In this document: piece after piece, positions 1-6,299 of the stretch
Layout: the number at the start of each line of letters is the position of its first letter
Numbering within the stretch: position 1 is the first letter of the stretch
Assembly (NCBI GenBank): GCA_045638465.1
Contig: JAZUBK010000036.1
Location: forward strand, 1 to 11,129
Direction of reading: 5' to 3'
Origin: CAKVLS01 sp045638465
GTDB taxonomy: Bacteria > Bacillota > Clostridia > Christensenellales > UBA1242
DNA length: 11,129 nucleotides
The notes under the pieces: generated by a model
Seen by the model: only the letters and a program-made list of their open reading frames with translations
What the model was told of the DNA's origin: nothing
Database searches by the model: none
Translations under genes and position numbers: made by a program

Positions 1-1255
1 CGAACGACATGGCTACGATCCGACTTCCTAGACTAGATAGGTCTGATTCTAGGCTATAATACCCCCTATCTATATGTCTTATGTCATTGAGAGTCGTATA
101 GCCATAAGCTACAAGCCCCGCAAGAGCAAGTGCCGCACCACCACGAAGATCGCAGCAGTTTACTTCCGCCCCATAAAGCCTATCTACCCCATCAACGATA
201 GCTACTCTATCTTTGATCTTTATTTTTGCTCCCATTTTGATGAGTTCCGGCACGTGTTTATACCTCATCTCAAAGAGATTTTCGGTAAAAATACAACTAC
301 CTTTGCTTACCGTTTGCAAAGCCATAGTTTGCGCCTGAAGATCTGTAGGAAACCCAGGATAAGGCATTGTCTCCACAACACCAAAGCTTGTAAGCGGAAT
401 ATCACTTACTAATCTTATTTTAGCATCATTGCAGTATATTTTGCAAGTATTATTTTTAAGTTTTGTGATTAACGCTGAATTATGTGAGATATTTACATTA
501 TTTAACGTGATATCTCCACCACAAATTGCCCCCGCAATCAAATATGTACCTGCTATAATTCTGTCGGATATTGGGGTAAATTCTGTATCATGCAAACTGT
601 CTACCCCAATTATTGTTATAACATCTGTTCCCGCACCATATATTTTTCCACCCATACTATTGATAAAATCTTGCAAATCAATAATTTCAGGCTCTTTTGC
701 GGGGTTATAAATTACCGTTGTACCTTTGGCAAAAACAGCCGCCATCATAATATTTTCAGTGGCACCCACACTAGGATAATCAAGGTGCACAGAACTTCCT
801 TGCAACATAGCCCCGTCACAGTCAATATACCCATGACGTTCTTTTATTTTAACGCCTAATTCTCTGAGGCCTTTTAGGTGAAGATCGATGGGCCTTGCCC
901 CTATCTCACAACCACCAGGATAACAAACCCTTGCCTTTTTTAGCCGACCGACTATTGCACCTAGCAAAAATATAGACGAGCGAATCTCTTGCGCAAGATC
1001 TTTTGGCACTTCGCAAGTTTTTGCATATTTTGTATTTATAATAACGTCGCTTTCTCTAAACTCAACCTCACATCCAAGACTTTTTAATATTTCAAGCATT
1101 TTGATAATATCACTAAATTTAGGGCATTTATGCAATATTATTGTGCCAGGGCACAACATACACGCAGCCAAAATAGCAAGGTAAGAGTTCTTTGCACATG
1201 GAATATCAAGTTCCCCACAAAGTTTTTTACCGCCTTTTATTAAAAATTTTCCCAT
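1..1255 (-). CDS. murA: UDP-N-acetylglucosamine 1-carboxyvinyltransferase (MurA), C-terminus cut by window edge
   Basis: Cytoplasmic enzyme that transfers enolpyruvate from PEP to UDP-GlcNAc, the first committed step of peptidoglycan synthesis. My own translation of the minus strand from the ATG at 1255-1253 stays open for 418 codons to the window edge. Visible family marks: the substrate-binding Lys-Asn pair in CAKNS (K22, N23, same numbering as E. coli), the PEP-binding cysteine in GGCEIGARPIDLH (C116, equivalent to E. coli C115), the YPGFPTDLQAQ motif carrying the catalytic Asp, and HIDRGYYSLESDL with its Arg near the end. E. coli MurA has 419 residues, so probably only a few are missing. 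The start is supported by GAGGT about 8 nt upstream. Low-GC Gram-positives often have two murA paralogues, and I cannot tell which this is. Cys rather than Asp at position 116 predicts fosfomycin sensitivity of the enzyme. Confidence 0.95.
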   Translation of the reverse strand, partial: MGKFLIKGGKKLCGELDIPCAKNSYLAILAACMLCPGTIILHKCPKFSDIIKMLEILKSLGCEVEFRESDVIINTKYAKTCEVPKDLAQEIRSSIFLLGAIVGRLKKARVCYPGGCEIGARPIDLHLKGLRELGVKIKERHGYIDCDGAMLQGSSVHLDYPSVGATENIMMAAVFAKGTTVIYNPAKEPEIIDLQDFINSMGGKIYGAGTDVITIIGVDSLHDTEFTPISDRIIAGTYLIAGAICGGDITLNNVNISHNSALITKLKNNTCKIYCNDAKIRLVSDIPLTSFGVVETMPYPGFPTDLQAQTMALQTVSKGSCIFTENLFEMRYKHVPELIKMGAKIKIKDRVAIVDGVDRLYGAEVNCCDLRGGAALALAGLVAYGYTTLNDIRHIDRGYYSLESDLSSLGSRIVAMSF

Positions 1256-1296
1256 TTTATTTTACCTCAAAAAGTATATATACATTTTATGGAAAA

Positions 1297-1326
1297 ATTT
1301 TAATATTTGTGATTGGAGTTATTCAA
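1297..1326 (-). promoter_or_regulatory. Possible murA promoter
   Basis: On the minus strand a TTGAAT box (1321-1326) lies 18 nt upstream of TAAAAT (1297-1302), giving a leader of about 35 nt before murA. The match is moderate in very AT-rich DNA, so this is a weak call. Confidence 0.3.
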
Positions 1327-1356
1327 GACCTGCCTTTTTATAAAAAATAATGCCAC

Positions 1357-1387
1357 AAAAAAAAGATGAGAATGTCCCATCTTTTTT
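1357..1387 (-). terminator. Intrinsic terminator after the zinc-ribbon membrane protein
   Basis: Read on the minus strand, AAAAAAGATG pairs with CATCTTTTTT (10 bp). An inner GA/TC pair closes a small loop, and a run of eight T follows. It lies 11 nt past the stop of the 1399-2433 gene and separates it from murA. The A/T flanks are symmetrical, so it could also act on the plus strand, but no plus-strand gene ends here. Confidence 0.8.
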
Positions 1388-1398
1388 CATGTATGCTT

Positions 1399-2433
1399 TT
1401 AAGCTAAATCACTGTCTTTTGACTTTCTAAACTTTTTTGCCCCACAAGATGTGCAGTGCGACGCATCTATTTTTGTGTGAGCGCCACAATAAACACAAAC
1501 CTTGAACGAGCCTTTATCTTCAGAACTGCCGTTTCCAAAGGTTGCAAAAAGGCTATCAGTAAAACTTTTTGAGTTGTTGCTATTTTGACTTGAAGGTGTA
1601 GTCGTGGTTGAGGCAGTAGCAGATTTTTTACCTGCCCTACGTACTAACACACAACACCAGATCATAAGTGCTATAAGTCCAAGTGCTGCAGGAATCATCA
1701 ATGCTCCTGCTGTAATCATTGTCTTTGTATACCAATAGTCAACATTTTGAGATAAAGAATAGTTCACTTGTATTACGTCCCAACTTCCATCGCCGTCATA
1801 TTCTTTGGTATAAGCCAAAGTCAAAGAAGAAAGCCCTAATACTTGAGATTGTGAATAGTATGTATAAGTAGTGCCGTATATTGTTTCGTCTACCTCTTCG
1901 CTATAAAAAGAAAAGTCTAGGTAATAATAATTCGCCCCGCCTTTTGTTACCTCAGAATAAGCCTCTGCCCAAAAGTTATCATAGTTTGTAAGTCCATATT
2001 CTGTAGGGTTATATCCCACAGTAGATGAGCCACTAATTTCAAGGTCTGTGATACTGATTATATAATATCCATCTACCCCATCTCTTGCCATTTCTATTAT
2101 TTCAGCATATTCTCTTGCGTCACTCTTCATAGTATTGTGATATGGCACGTTATTTCCTAGCATAGAAAAAGCTATACACATAGTAACAAAGGCTACAATA
2201 AACCCGACTACTATACCAAATATAGCCCAGCCTCTAGGCGTAATTGTAATTCCGCCTCCGCCATAATAATCGTCATCACCATAATAGTAATGATTGTGTC
2301 TGTGATAAGAACGTGAAGAACTAGACCTTGAGCTACTATAGCTTCTAGAACTGCTAGAACGTGAAGAACTAGACCTACTAGAACTAGAGCGATAAGATCC
2401 GCCGCCACGACGATGTGAAGGACCTACTGGCAT
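1399..2433 (-). CDS. Two-TM membrane protein with Ser/Arg-rich N-terminus and C-terminal zinc ribbon, function unknown
   Basis: I do not recognise a characterised family. The 344-residue product has five parts. Residues 13-43 are a low-complexity Ser/Arg block with repeated SSSSR units, followed by a His/Tyr/Asp/Gly-rich stretch (44-61). A hydrophobic segment spans about 68-92. A Tyr-rich hydrophilic region runs 93-238. A second hydrophobic segment spans about 239-264. A Ser/Thr/Asn-rich linker leads to CVYCG (C313, C316) and CTSCG (C327, C330), a CxxC-x10-CxxC zinc ribbon. With two membrane spans, the basic N-terminus and zinc ribbon would share one side (probably cytoplasm) and the Tyr-rich region the other. 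The start is set at 2433 because AAAGGAG lies 8 nt upstream; an in-frame ATG at 2454 would lie upstream of that site. It is flanked by terminators, so probably monocistronic. Short zinc ribbons of this kind occur in many Bacillota membrane proteins and do not define a function. Confidence 0.8.
   Translation of the reverse strand: MPVGPSHRRGGGSYRSSSSRSSSSRSSSSRSYSSSRSSSSRSYHRHNHYYYGDDDYYGGGGITITPRGWAIFGIVVGFIVAFVTMCIAFSMLGNNVPYHNTMKSDAREYAEIIEMARDGVDGYYIISITDLEISGSSTVGYNPTEYGLTNYDNFWAEAYSEVTKGGANYYYLDFSFYSEEVDETIYGTTYTYYSQSQVLGLSSLTLAYTKEYDGDGSWDVIQVNYSLSQNVDYWYTKTMITAGALMIPAALGLIALMIWCCVLVRRAGKKSATASTTTTPSSQNSNNSKSFTDSLFATFGNGSSEDKGSFKVCVYCGAHTKIDASHCTSCGAKKFRKSKDSDLA
2308..2376. repeat. Direct DNA repeats inside the Ser/Arg-coding stretch
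   Basis: A perfect 21-bp unit occurs at 2308-2328 and again at 2356-2376, offset by 48 bp (16 codons, so in frame). Shorter related units built on CTAGAAC/GAACTAG lie between and after. They encode the SSSRSSSSR pattern of the membrane protein and suggest the block grew by in-frame slippage or unequal crossover. Confidence 0.7.
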
Positions 2434-2464
2434 AAAAAAATCTCCTTTAATCAATTTATACTTC

Positions 2465-2493
2465 TATAATAGCATAAAAGTCAAATCATACCA
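2465..2493 (-). promoter_or_regulatory. Probable promoter of the zinc-ribbon membrane protein gene
   Basis: On the minus strand an extended -10, TGCTATTAT, lies 16 nt after a weak -35, TTGGTA. This gives a short leader before AAAGGAG. An alternative reading uses TTGACT (2479-2484) with TATAAA 18 nt further on, which would leave only about 17 nt of leader. Confidence 0.45.
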
Positions 2494-2525
2494 ATTAAAA
2501 TCACTATTTGCGATGGCGCTTTTAA

Positions 2526-2553
2526 ATAAAAAAAGCAAAAAATTAATTTTGCT
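2526..2553 (-). terminator. Intrinsic terminator after trpS
   Basis: On the minus strand AGCAAAA pairs with TTTTGCT around a TTAATT loop and is followed by a T-rich tract. It starts about 10 nt past the trpS stop. The stem is only 7 bp and GC-poor, so efficiency is uncertain. Confidence 0.6.
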
Positions 2554-2562
2554 ATTTTGTTT

Positions 2563-3552
2563 TTAGTTTAAACCCAAATTTTTAGTTGCTCTTGCCAAAG
2601 TTTCTGCGGCGACCTTCTTTGCATCTATTGCACCTTTTTTGAGTATTTCACTCAAAACTTTTTCGTCGTTGTACATTTTGTACTTTGCCTGGATATCCTC
2701 TAGTAATTGCGCCACAACCTCTGCTACTTCTTTTTTAAATTCGCCATAGCCTTTTCCTTCATATCTTGCCTCAATACTCTCAAAACTCTCATCTGTTATT
2801 TTACTCAAAATACTCATAAGGTTAGATATACCTGGTTGGTTTTCTTCGTCAAAGTGCACTTTGCCAAGGTTGTCAGTTTTTGCAGACATAATCTTCTTTT
2901 TTGCGACCGCTATATCGTCAAGCAAAAAGATTGTTCCTTTGTTATCGCCAGAATCTGATTTATTCATCTTTTCAAGAGGGTTTTGCAAATTCAAAATTTT
3001 ATTCCCTACAGGCGCTACATACACATCAGGCATCACAAAAGTATTTCCATACCTTTTATTAAACCTTTCGGCAAGGTCACGTGTTAGTTCTACGTGTTGT
3101 TGTTGGTCTTTTCCAACGGGAACAATAGCGGTATTGTATAGCAAAATGTCCGCAACCATAAGAGTTGGATAAACAAACAAACCAGTATCAACACCTTCTC
3201 TTGATTTTGCTTGGGACTTTGATTTAAATTGCGTCATACGTGAAAGCTCACCCATTTTAGTTTGGAAAGTCATAATAAAGCCAAGTGTTCCGTGCTCTTG
3301 CACATCGCTTTGCTTAAATATTGTTGTCACATTTGGATCTACTCCACACGCAAGATACATAGCAATAGAGTTTCTAACCGCCTCTTTTAATTTCTTTGGC
3401 TCTATATAGCTTGTGATTGCATGAAGGTCAGCTAAAAATATATAACTATCAAATATGTTTTGCCTGTCGACGAAGTTTTTTATCGCCCCCAAATAATTCC
3501 CTAAAGTCAAATTTCCACTAGGTCTTACACCTGTTAACATTGTTTTTTTCAT
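2563..3552 (-). CDS. trpS: Tryptophanyl-tRNA synthetase, lacking any Trp residue
   Basis: Cytoplasmic class I synthetase that activates tryptophan with ATP and charges tRNA-Trp. The 329-residue length is normal for bacterial TrpRS. Visible family marks: GVRPSGNLTLGNYLGA at 8-23 (TLGN is the HIGH equivalent), GELSRMTQFKSKS at 101-113, the adenylate-pocket region YPTLMVADILLY with VGKDQQQHVELTRDLA after it (128-161), and KMNKS at 195-199 (KMSKS loop). The chosen start is the ATG at 3552-3550, with GGAG 10 nt upstream. A longer in-frame start at 3612 lies inside the attenuator terminator and has no ribosome binding site. The protein contains no tryptophan; the bacterial Trp at about position 92 in LGW is Phe here (LGF, F92). 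Expression is probably set by the leader at 3579-3771. Terminator downstream; apparently monocistronic. Confidence 0.97.
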   Translation of the reverse strand: MKKTMLTGVRPSGNLTLGNYLGAIKNFVDRQNIFDSYIFLADLHAITSYIEPKKLKEAVRNSIAMYLACGVDPNVTTIFKQSDVQEHGTLGFIMTFQTKMGELSRMTQFKSKSQAKSREGVDTGLFVYPTLMVADILLYNTAIVPVGKDQQQHVELTRDLAERFNKRYGNTFVMPDVYVAPVGNKILNLQNPLEKMNKSDSGDNKGTIFLLDDIAVAKKKIMSAKTDNLGKVHFDEENQPGISNLMSILSKITDESFESIEARYEGKGYGEFKKEVAEVVAQLLEDIQAKYKMYNDEKVLSEILKKGAIDAKKVAAETLARATKNLGLN

Positions 3553-3578
3553 AATATTATTTCTCCATTTTTTGATAT

Positions 3579-3625
3579 AAAAAAACCCGTTGATTGTTTT
3601 ATTACAAAACATACCAACGGGCTTT
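3579..3625 (-). terminator. Attenuator terminator of the trpS leader
   Basis: On the minus strand AAAGCCCGTTG (3615-3625) pairs with CAACGGG plus following T (3582-3592). An inner TGTTTT (3606-3611) pairs with AAAACA (3595-3600), and seven T (3579-3585) follow. It lies 26 nt before the trpS ATG and downstream of the trpS promoter, so it must be bypassed for trpS to be made. Its inner 5' arm, TATGTTTTGT (3604-3613), is also perfectly complementary to an upstream leader segment (3660-3669), which provides an antiterminator. Confidence 0.9.
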
Positions 3626-3716
3626 ATTTAGATTATATAAAAAATATCTAATCCATTTATATGTTTTGTGACGCCAAAAAGCACTCACAAAACACCTTGA
3701 TTTGTAAGTGCAGATA

Positions 3717-3749
3717 TTACCAGCGCCACCAAGTAAATGAATTAAACAT
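3717..3749 (-). CDS. trpS leader peptide, MFNSFTWWRW
   Basis: A 10-codon frame, ATG at 3749 and TAA at 3719-3717, reads M-F-N-S-F-T-W-W-R-W. Three of its last four codons are TGG. AAAGGAG (3756-3762) ends 6 nt before the ATG, and a perfect promoter lies just upstream. Its place between promoter and attenuator terminator of a Trp-tRNA synthetase gene is what a regulatory leader peptide requires. The peptide is probably not functional itself; its translation rate is the signal. Segment 1 of the leader RNA begins only 5 nt after the stop codon, so a ribosome at the stop would cover it. Confidence 0.88.
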   Translation of the reverse strand: MFNSFTWWRW

Positions 3750-3777
3750 ATATTTCTCCTTTTCTTTATATGCAATT

Positions 3778-3805
3778 ATTATAACACTTTTTAAAATGGT
3801 GTCAA
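3778..3805 (-). promoter_or_regulatory. trpS promoter (consensus sigma-A type)
   Basis: On the minus strand TTGACA (3800-3805) and TATAAT (3778-3783) both match consensus exactly, with a 16-nt spacer. Transcription should begin near 3771, about 22 nt before the leader peptide ATG. A promoter this strong fits a gene whose output is limited by downstream attenuation. Confidence 0.9.
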
Positions 3806-3863
3806 GGCTTTAAAATCTGTTTTTGACTTACTTAGGTTTTTCAGCCCAAAACAAAATCTATCT

Positions 3864-4331
3864 TTATTGCAATTTCACACCATACTTTACAAACTCAGCA
3901 ACAGTTTTTAACATCTCATCTTTGCTTATCTCTGTTACGATATCTTGAGAAGTAAACTCTCCTTCTACACCCAAAGTTTTATTTTCACCGAACCTAACGA
4001 ATTTTGTGTAAACAATTTCCATTTCGTCATCAACCCAAAACTCTTCGTCACCCATTTTCCATTTTGACTTGTCATGTATAAAACCCAAAGTTTTTACATA
4101 CTCAACTACAGCGTTTAACTCTTCGCTACATTCTCTTACGATAGCCTCTTTAGAATCTTCGCCTTCTTCTATTCCTCCACCAGCAAGGCAGTATTTGTAG
4201 TTGCTATCACGCCTACATCTTATAACCAAAAACTTATCGCCTTTTTCTACCACACCATAAACTTTCTTTCTTGAAAGCCCAGCTTTGTAGCAATTGTATG
4301 CGTGTTTTACTTTTTCGCTAAAATAACTCAT
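3864..4331 (-). CDS. Nudix hydrolase
   Basis: A small cytoplasmic hydrolase of nucleoside diphosphate-linked compounds; the substrate cannot be read from the sequence. The 155-residue product carries a nearly complete Nudix box at 52-74, matching GX5EX7REUXEEXGU with G52, E58, R66-E67 and E70-E71. The usual late Gly is Asn (N73). REC-S-EE supplies the Mg-binding glutamates. The preceding strand (KFLVIRCRRDSN, KYCLAGGG) is the usual Nudix N-terminal sheet. The start is placed at 4331, where AGGAG lies 8 nt upstream; an in-frame ATG at 4385 would run through the promoter. Possible roles are nucleotide-pool cleaning or ADP-ribose/NDP-sugar hydrolysis. No clear terminator separates it from the trpS leader, so some readthrough into that region is possible. 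Confidence 0.88.
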   Translation of the reverse strand: MSYFSEKVKHAYNCYKAGLSRKKVYGVVEKGDKFLVIRCRRDSNYKYCLAGGGIEEGEDSKEAIVRECSEELNAVVEYVKTLGFIHDKSKWKMGDEEFWVDDEMEIVYTKFVRFGENKTLGVEGEFTSQDIVTEISKDEMLKTVAEFVKYGVKLQ

Positions 4332-4350
4332 TTGTATTTCTCCTAAAAAA

Positions 4351-4381
4351 ATTATAGTATATATTCTAATTATATTAACAA
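4351..4381 (-). promoter_or_regulatory. Probable Nudix gene promoter
   Basis: A perfect TATAAT (forward 4351-4356) on the minus strand lies just upstream of the AGGAG site. The best -35 with any resemblance, TTGTTA (4376-4381), has a long 19-nt spacer, so only the -10 is convincing. Confidence 0.45.
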
Positions 4382-4444
4382 CCATTTTTGACTATATTAT
4401 TTTCAATTTTTGTGCCAAATTAAAAAACTTAAATAAAGAGTCTT

Positions 4445-4861
4445 TTATAATTCAAGTTTCATATTTACTTCGTGAACGTCTCCATCATCTACAATATCGG
4501 TCTCTACAAAACCAATTTTTTCATACAAACGCTTTGCGATATTGTTGCCAAATTTATAGGTTGTAGTAAGCAATTTTGCACCATAATCTTTTTCCAAAAG
4601 TTCTATAAGTTCTCTCAAGGCCTTTGTTCCAAAACCTTTATTTTGAAGCTCAAATACTATCACATAATCCCACAAAAAGAACTTGCCCTTTTCAAATTCT
4701 TTGAGCATAGCAAAACCAATATGTTTATCATCACTATAAATATCAAACCCCAAAACATCAGGGCTTTTTAACATCTTTTCTATTTTGGTCTTTGATGAAA
4801 GGTTATCTGCTTGTTTGTCGTTTATCTCTATTGTTAGTGTATCTGTTTTTCTAAAATCCAT
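4445..4861 (-). CDS. GNAT-family N-acetyltransferase
   Basis: A predicted acetyl-CoA-dependent N-acetyltransferase in the cytoplasm, 138 residues and a single GNAT domain. It shows the acetyl-CoA pyrophosphate loop QNKGFG (73-78, consensus Q/RxxGxG/A) after the beta-4 strand FFLWDYVIVF. The C-terminal motif NNIAKRLYEKIGFVETD (106-122) follows, with the Tyr (Y113) often used as general acid. The layout, with an aromatic FLWDY strand before the loop, resembles diamine/spermidine acetyltransferases of the BltD/SpeG type, but substrate assignment is a guess. The start is supported by AAGGA 7 nt upstream. It lies between pgi and the Nudix gene with its own -10 element; no good terminator follows it. 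Confidence 0.87.
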   Translation of the reverse strand: MDFRKTDTLTIEINDKQADNLSSKTKIEKMLKSPDVLGFDIYSDDKHIGFAMLKEFEKGKFFLWDYVIVFELQNKGFGTKALRELIELLEKDYGAKLLTTTYKFGNNIAKRLYEKIGFVETDIVDDGDVHEVNMKLEL

Positions 4862-4928
4862 AATATTCCTTTATTTTTATCAACTCAAAAACTCAATTAA
4901 ATATTGTTTTGCGTTTTTTCTAAAAATT

Positions 4929-4937
4929 ATTATATCA
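4929..4937 (-). promoter_or_regulatory. Extended -10 promoter for the GNAT gene
   Basis: On the minus strand TGATATAAT is an extended -10 with a perfect TATAAT hexamer (4929-4934). There is no recognisable -35 because the pgi terminator hairpin occupies that position. The leader would be about 60 nt. Confidence 0.5.
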
Positions 4938-4938
4938 T

Positions 4939-4974
4939 AAAAAAATAAAAGTACATACTTTTGGTATGCACTTT
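4939..4974 (-). terminator. Intrinsic terminator after pgi
   Basis: On the minus strand AAAGTGCATAC (4964-4974) pairs with GTATGTACTTT (4948-4958) over 11 bp with one G-U, around a CAAAA loop, followed by TTATTTTTTT. It begins 14 nt past the pgi stop. Confidence 0.85.
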
Positions 4975-4987
4975 ATATATGTTTGAT

Positions 4988-6235
4988 TTATGATAAATAT
5001 TTTTTCATATTTTTCTTATAAGCCTCTACTCCTGGTTGATCAAAAGGATTTACACCCAAAAATTTTCCGCTTATAGCACAAGCAAGTTCGAAGAAATAGA
5101 ATATATAACCTATATGCTCTTCGTCTACTTTTTCGATAGAAATTTGAACAACAGGAACTTTTGCAGAAACGTGTGCTTCGATAGTTCCTCTTTGAGCAGC
5201 GAGGTTAACATCTTCTACACTCTTACCTTCTAAATATTTTATAGGGCAATCTTTGTCAATTTTTGCAAGGCGTCTATCTTTATAAACAGAGTCTACACTC
5301 AAAAATGTTTCAAAAAGAATTGGTGTGCCTTGTTGAATAAATTGTCCTACAGAGTGCAAATCTGTTGAAAAGTTTAGGTTAGTAACGAACAAACCTTTTT
5401 TGTCTTTTCCTTCACTTTCGGCAAATAGTTGAGTCCACCACTCACCAATATTAGAAAGGCGTGGATAGAAAGTTGTTAAAATCTCAACCTTTTTACCTTT
5501 TTTATTTAACAAATAACGAGTAAGAGCATATCTATATGCAGCATTGTTTTCACAACAACAAGCAAGGTCTTTTTCTGCTTTAACTGCGCCTTTGAACAAT
5601 TTGTCAATATTAACACCCGCACATAGAAGTGGCAAAGTGCCTACTGCAGACAAAACAGAATATCTACCACCCATATTATCAGGAACTTCTAGGGCGTCTA
5701 TCTTATTTTTGTTTGCATACTCTCTCAAATATCCTTTGTTTTTATCAGTTGTTATAACTAAATGATCTTTGTATGCAGTTTTGTATTTTGATTTAAGGAA
5801 AGAAACCGCATAATCAAAGGCAATCATAGTCTCTGTTGTTGTTCCTGATTTTGAAATTACATTAACATATACATTTTTGTCTTTGTACTTTTCAAAAGTC
5901 TCACTCAAATCTTCATTTGAAATATTAATTCCTGCAAATACAACTTCAGTCTTTGTCTTGCTTCTTATCGCAGAAAGAGCCGCATAAGCACCAAGATAAG
6001 AACCACCTATACCCAAGACAATTAAAACATCGCCGTCTTTTGTGATTTTGTTTGCGATAGCTTTTACTTCGTCTAAAGCTTTGATATTTTTGCTAGGATA
6101 ATCAACCCAAGTTGTCCACTCTTCTTGTCCTGAATGAAGAGAGTTGTTTATTTCGTTAAATTTTGTTAAATATTTTTTCTTTGAAAATTCTTTTTCGCTT
6201 ATTTGAGAATTTACTAAATTTAATTCAAATTTCAT
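4988..6235 (-). CDS. pgi: Glucose-6-phosphate isomerase
   Basis: Cytoplasmic enzyme interconverting glucose-6-phosphate and fructose-6-phosphate in glycolysis and gluconeogenesis. The 415-residue product has two SIS domains. VLGIGGSYLGA (73-83) and ISKSGTTTETM (127-137) bind the sugar phosphate. DNMGGRYSVLSAVG (186-199) matches the first PGI signature. EWWTQLFAESEGK (265-277) carries the catalytic glutamate, and TDLHSVGQFIQQG (291-303) carries the catalytic histidine. NPFDQPGVEAYKK (396-408) matches the second signature, with the essential lysine. It is somewhat shorter than the roughly 450-residue Bacillus enzymes, but every motif is present. The ATG has GAGGTG close upstream (4-nt gap). A terminator follows and promoter candidates precede, so it is probably a single-gene unit. 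Confidence 0.97.
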   Translation of the reverse strand: MKFELNLVNSQISEKEFSKKKYLTKFNEINNSLHSGQEEWTTWVDYPSKNIKALDEVKAIANKITKDGDVLIVLGIGGSYLGAYAALSAIRSKTKTEVVFAGINISNEDLSETFEKYKDKNVYVNVISKSGTTTETMIAFDYAVSFLKSKYKTAYKDHLVITTDKNKGYLREYANKNKIDALEVPDNMGGRYSVLSAVGTLPLLCAGVNIDKLFKGAVKAEKDLACCCENNAAYRYALTRYLLNKKGKKVEILTTFYPRLSNIGEWWTQLFAESEGKDKKGLFVTNLNFSTDLHSVGQFIQQGTPILFETFLSVDSVYKDRRLAKIDKDCPIKYLEGKSVEDVNLAAQRGTIEAHVSAKVPVVQISIEKVDEEHIGYIFYFFELACAISGKFLGVNPFDQPGVEAYKKNMKKYLS

Positions 6236-6252
6236 ATTTCACCTCTATAGTA

Positions 6253-6280
6253 ATAATATAATAATTTTATGTTTTTTCAA
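6253..6280 (-). promoter_or_regulatory. Possible proximal pgi promoter
   Basis: On the minus strand TTGAAA (6275-6280) lies 16 nt before TATTAT (6253-6258). It would leave a leader of only about 15 nt. The surrounding DNA is nearly pure A/T, so chance matches are likely. Confidence 0.3.
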
Positions 6281-6299
6281 AATAAAATTAATAATTTGA

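Larger units (their letters stand above)
3579..3771 (-). ncRNA. trpS leader RNA: Trp-codon leader peptide with competing hairpins (ribosome-mediated attenuator)
   Basis: Segments in transcript order, all read on the minus strand: a leader peptide (3749-3717); segment 1, GCACTTACAAA (3711-3701); segment 2, TGTTTTGTGAGTGC (3694-3681); segment 3, TCACAAAACATA (3671-3660); a minor TTAGAT/ATCTAA hairpin (3651-3628); and segment 4, TATGTTTTGT, inside the terminator (3613-3604). Possible pairings are 1:2 (11 bp, one G-U), 2:3 (10 bp perfect), 3:4 (10 bp perfect) and the terminator itself. Pairing 1:2 excludes 2:3, 2:3 excludes 3:4, and 3:4 uses the terminator's inner 5' arm. Proposed logic (inference): with ample Trp the ribosome reaches the stop codon and covers segment 1, so 2:3 forms and the terminator folds. 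With scarce Trp it stalls on the Trp codons, 1:2 forms, and the freed segment 3 pairs with 4 to allow readthrough. No T-box consensus is present. Confidence 0.85.

Noticed and set aside
74..859. Plus-strand open frames within 74-859
   Set aside because: They lie antisense to murA, have no ribosome binding sites and do not resemble proteins. The minus strand gives an unbroken MurA with all motifs.
2211..2408. 65-residue minus-strand frame overlapping the Ser/Arg block
   Set aside because: It is an alternate reading of repeat-rich coding DNA, with Leu/Val/Ile-biased composition and no ribosome binding site.
3553..3612. Longer trpS start at 3612
   Set aside because: The extension is encoded by the attenuator terminator, lacks a ribosome binding site and does not resemble TrpRS. 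The 3552 start has GGAG and gives the normal N-terminus.
3553..3863. T-box riboswitch upstream of trpS
   Set aside because: This is the expected element for a Bacillota synthetase gene, but I see no T-box sequence (AGGGTGG-type motif) or specifier stem. The leader is explained by a Trp-codon peptide and competing hairpins.
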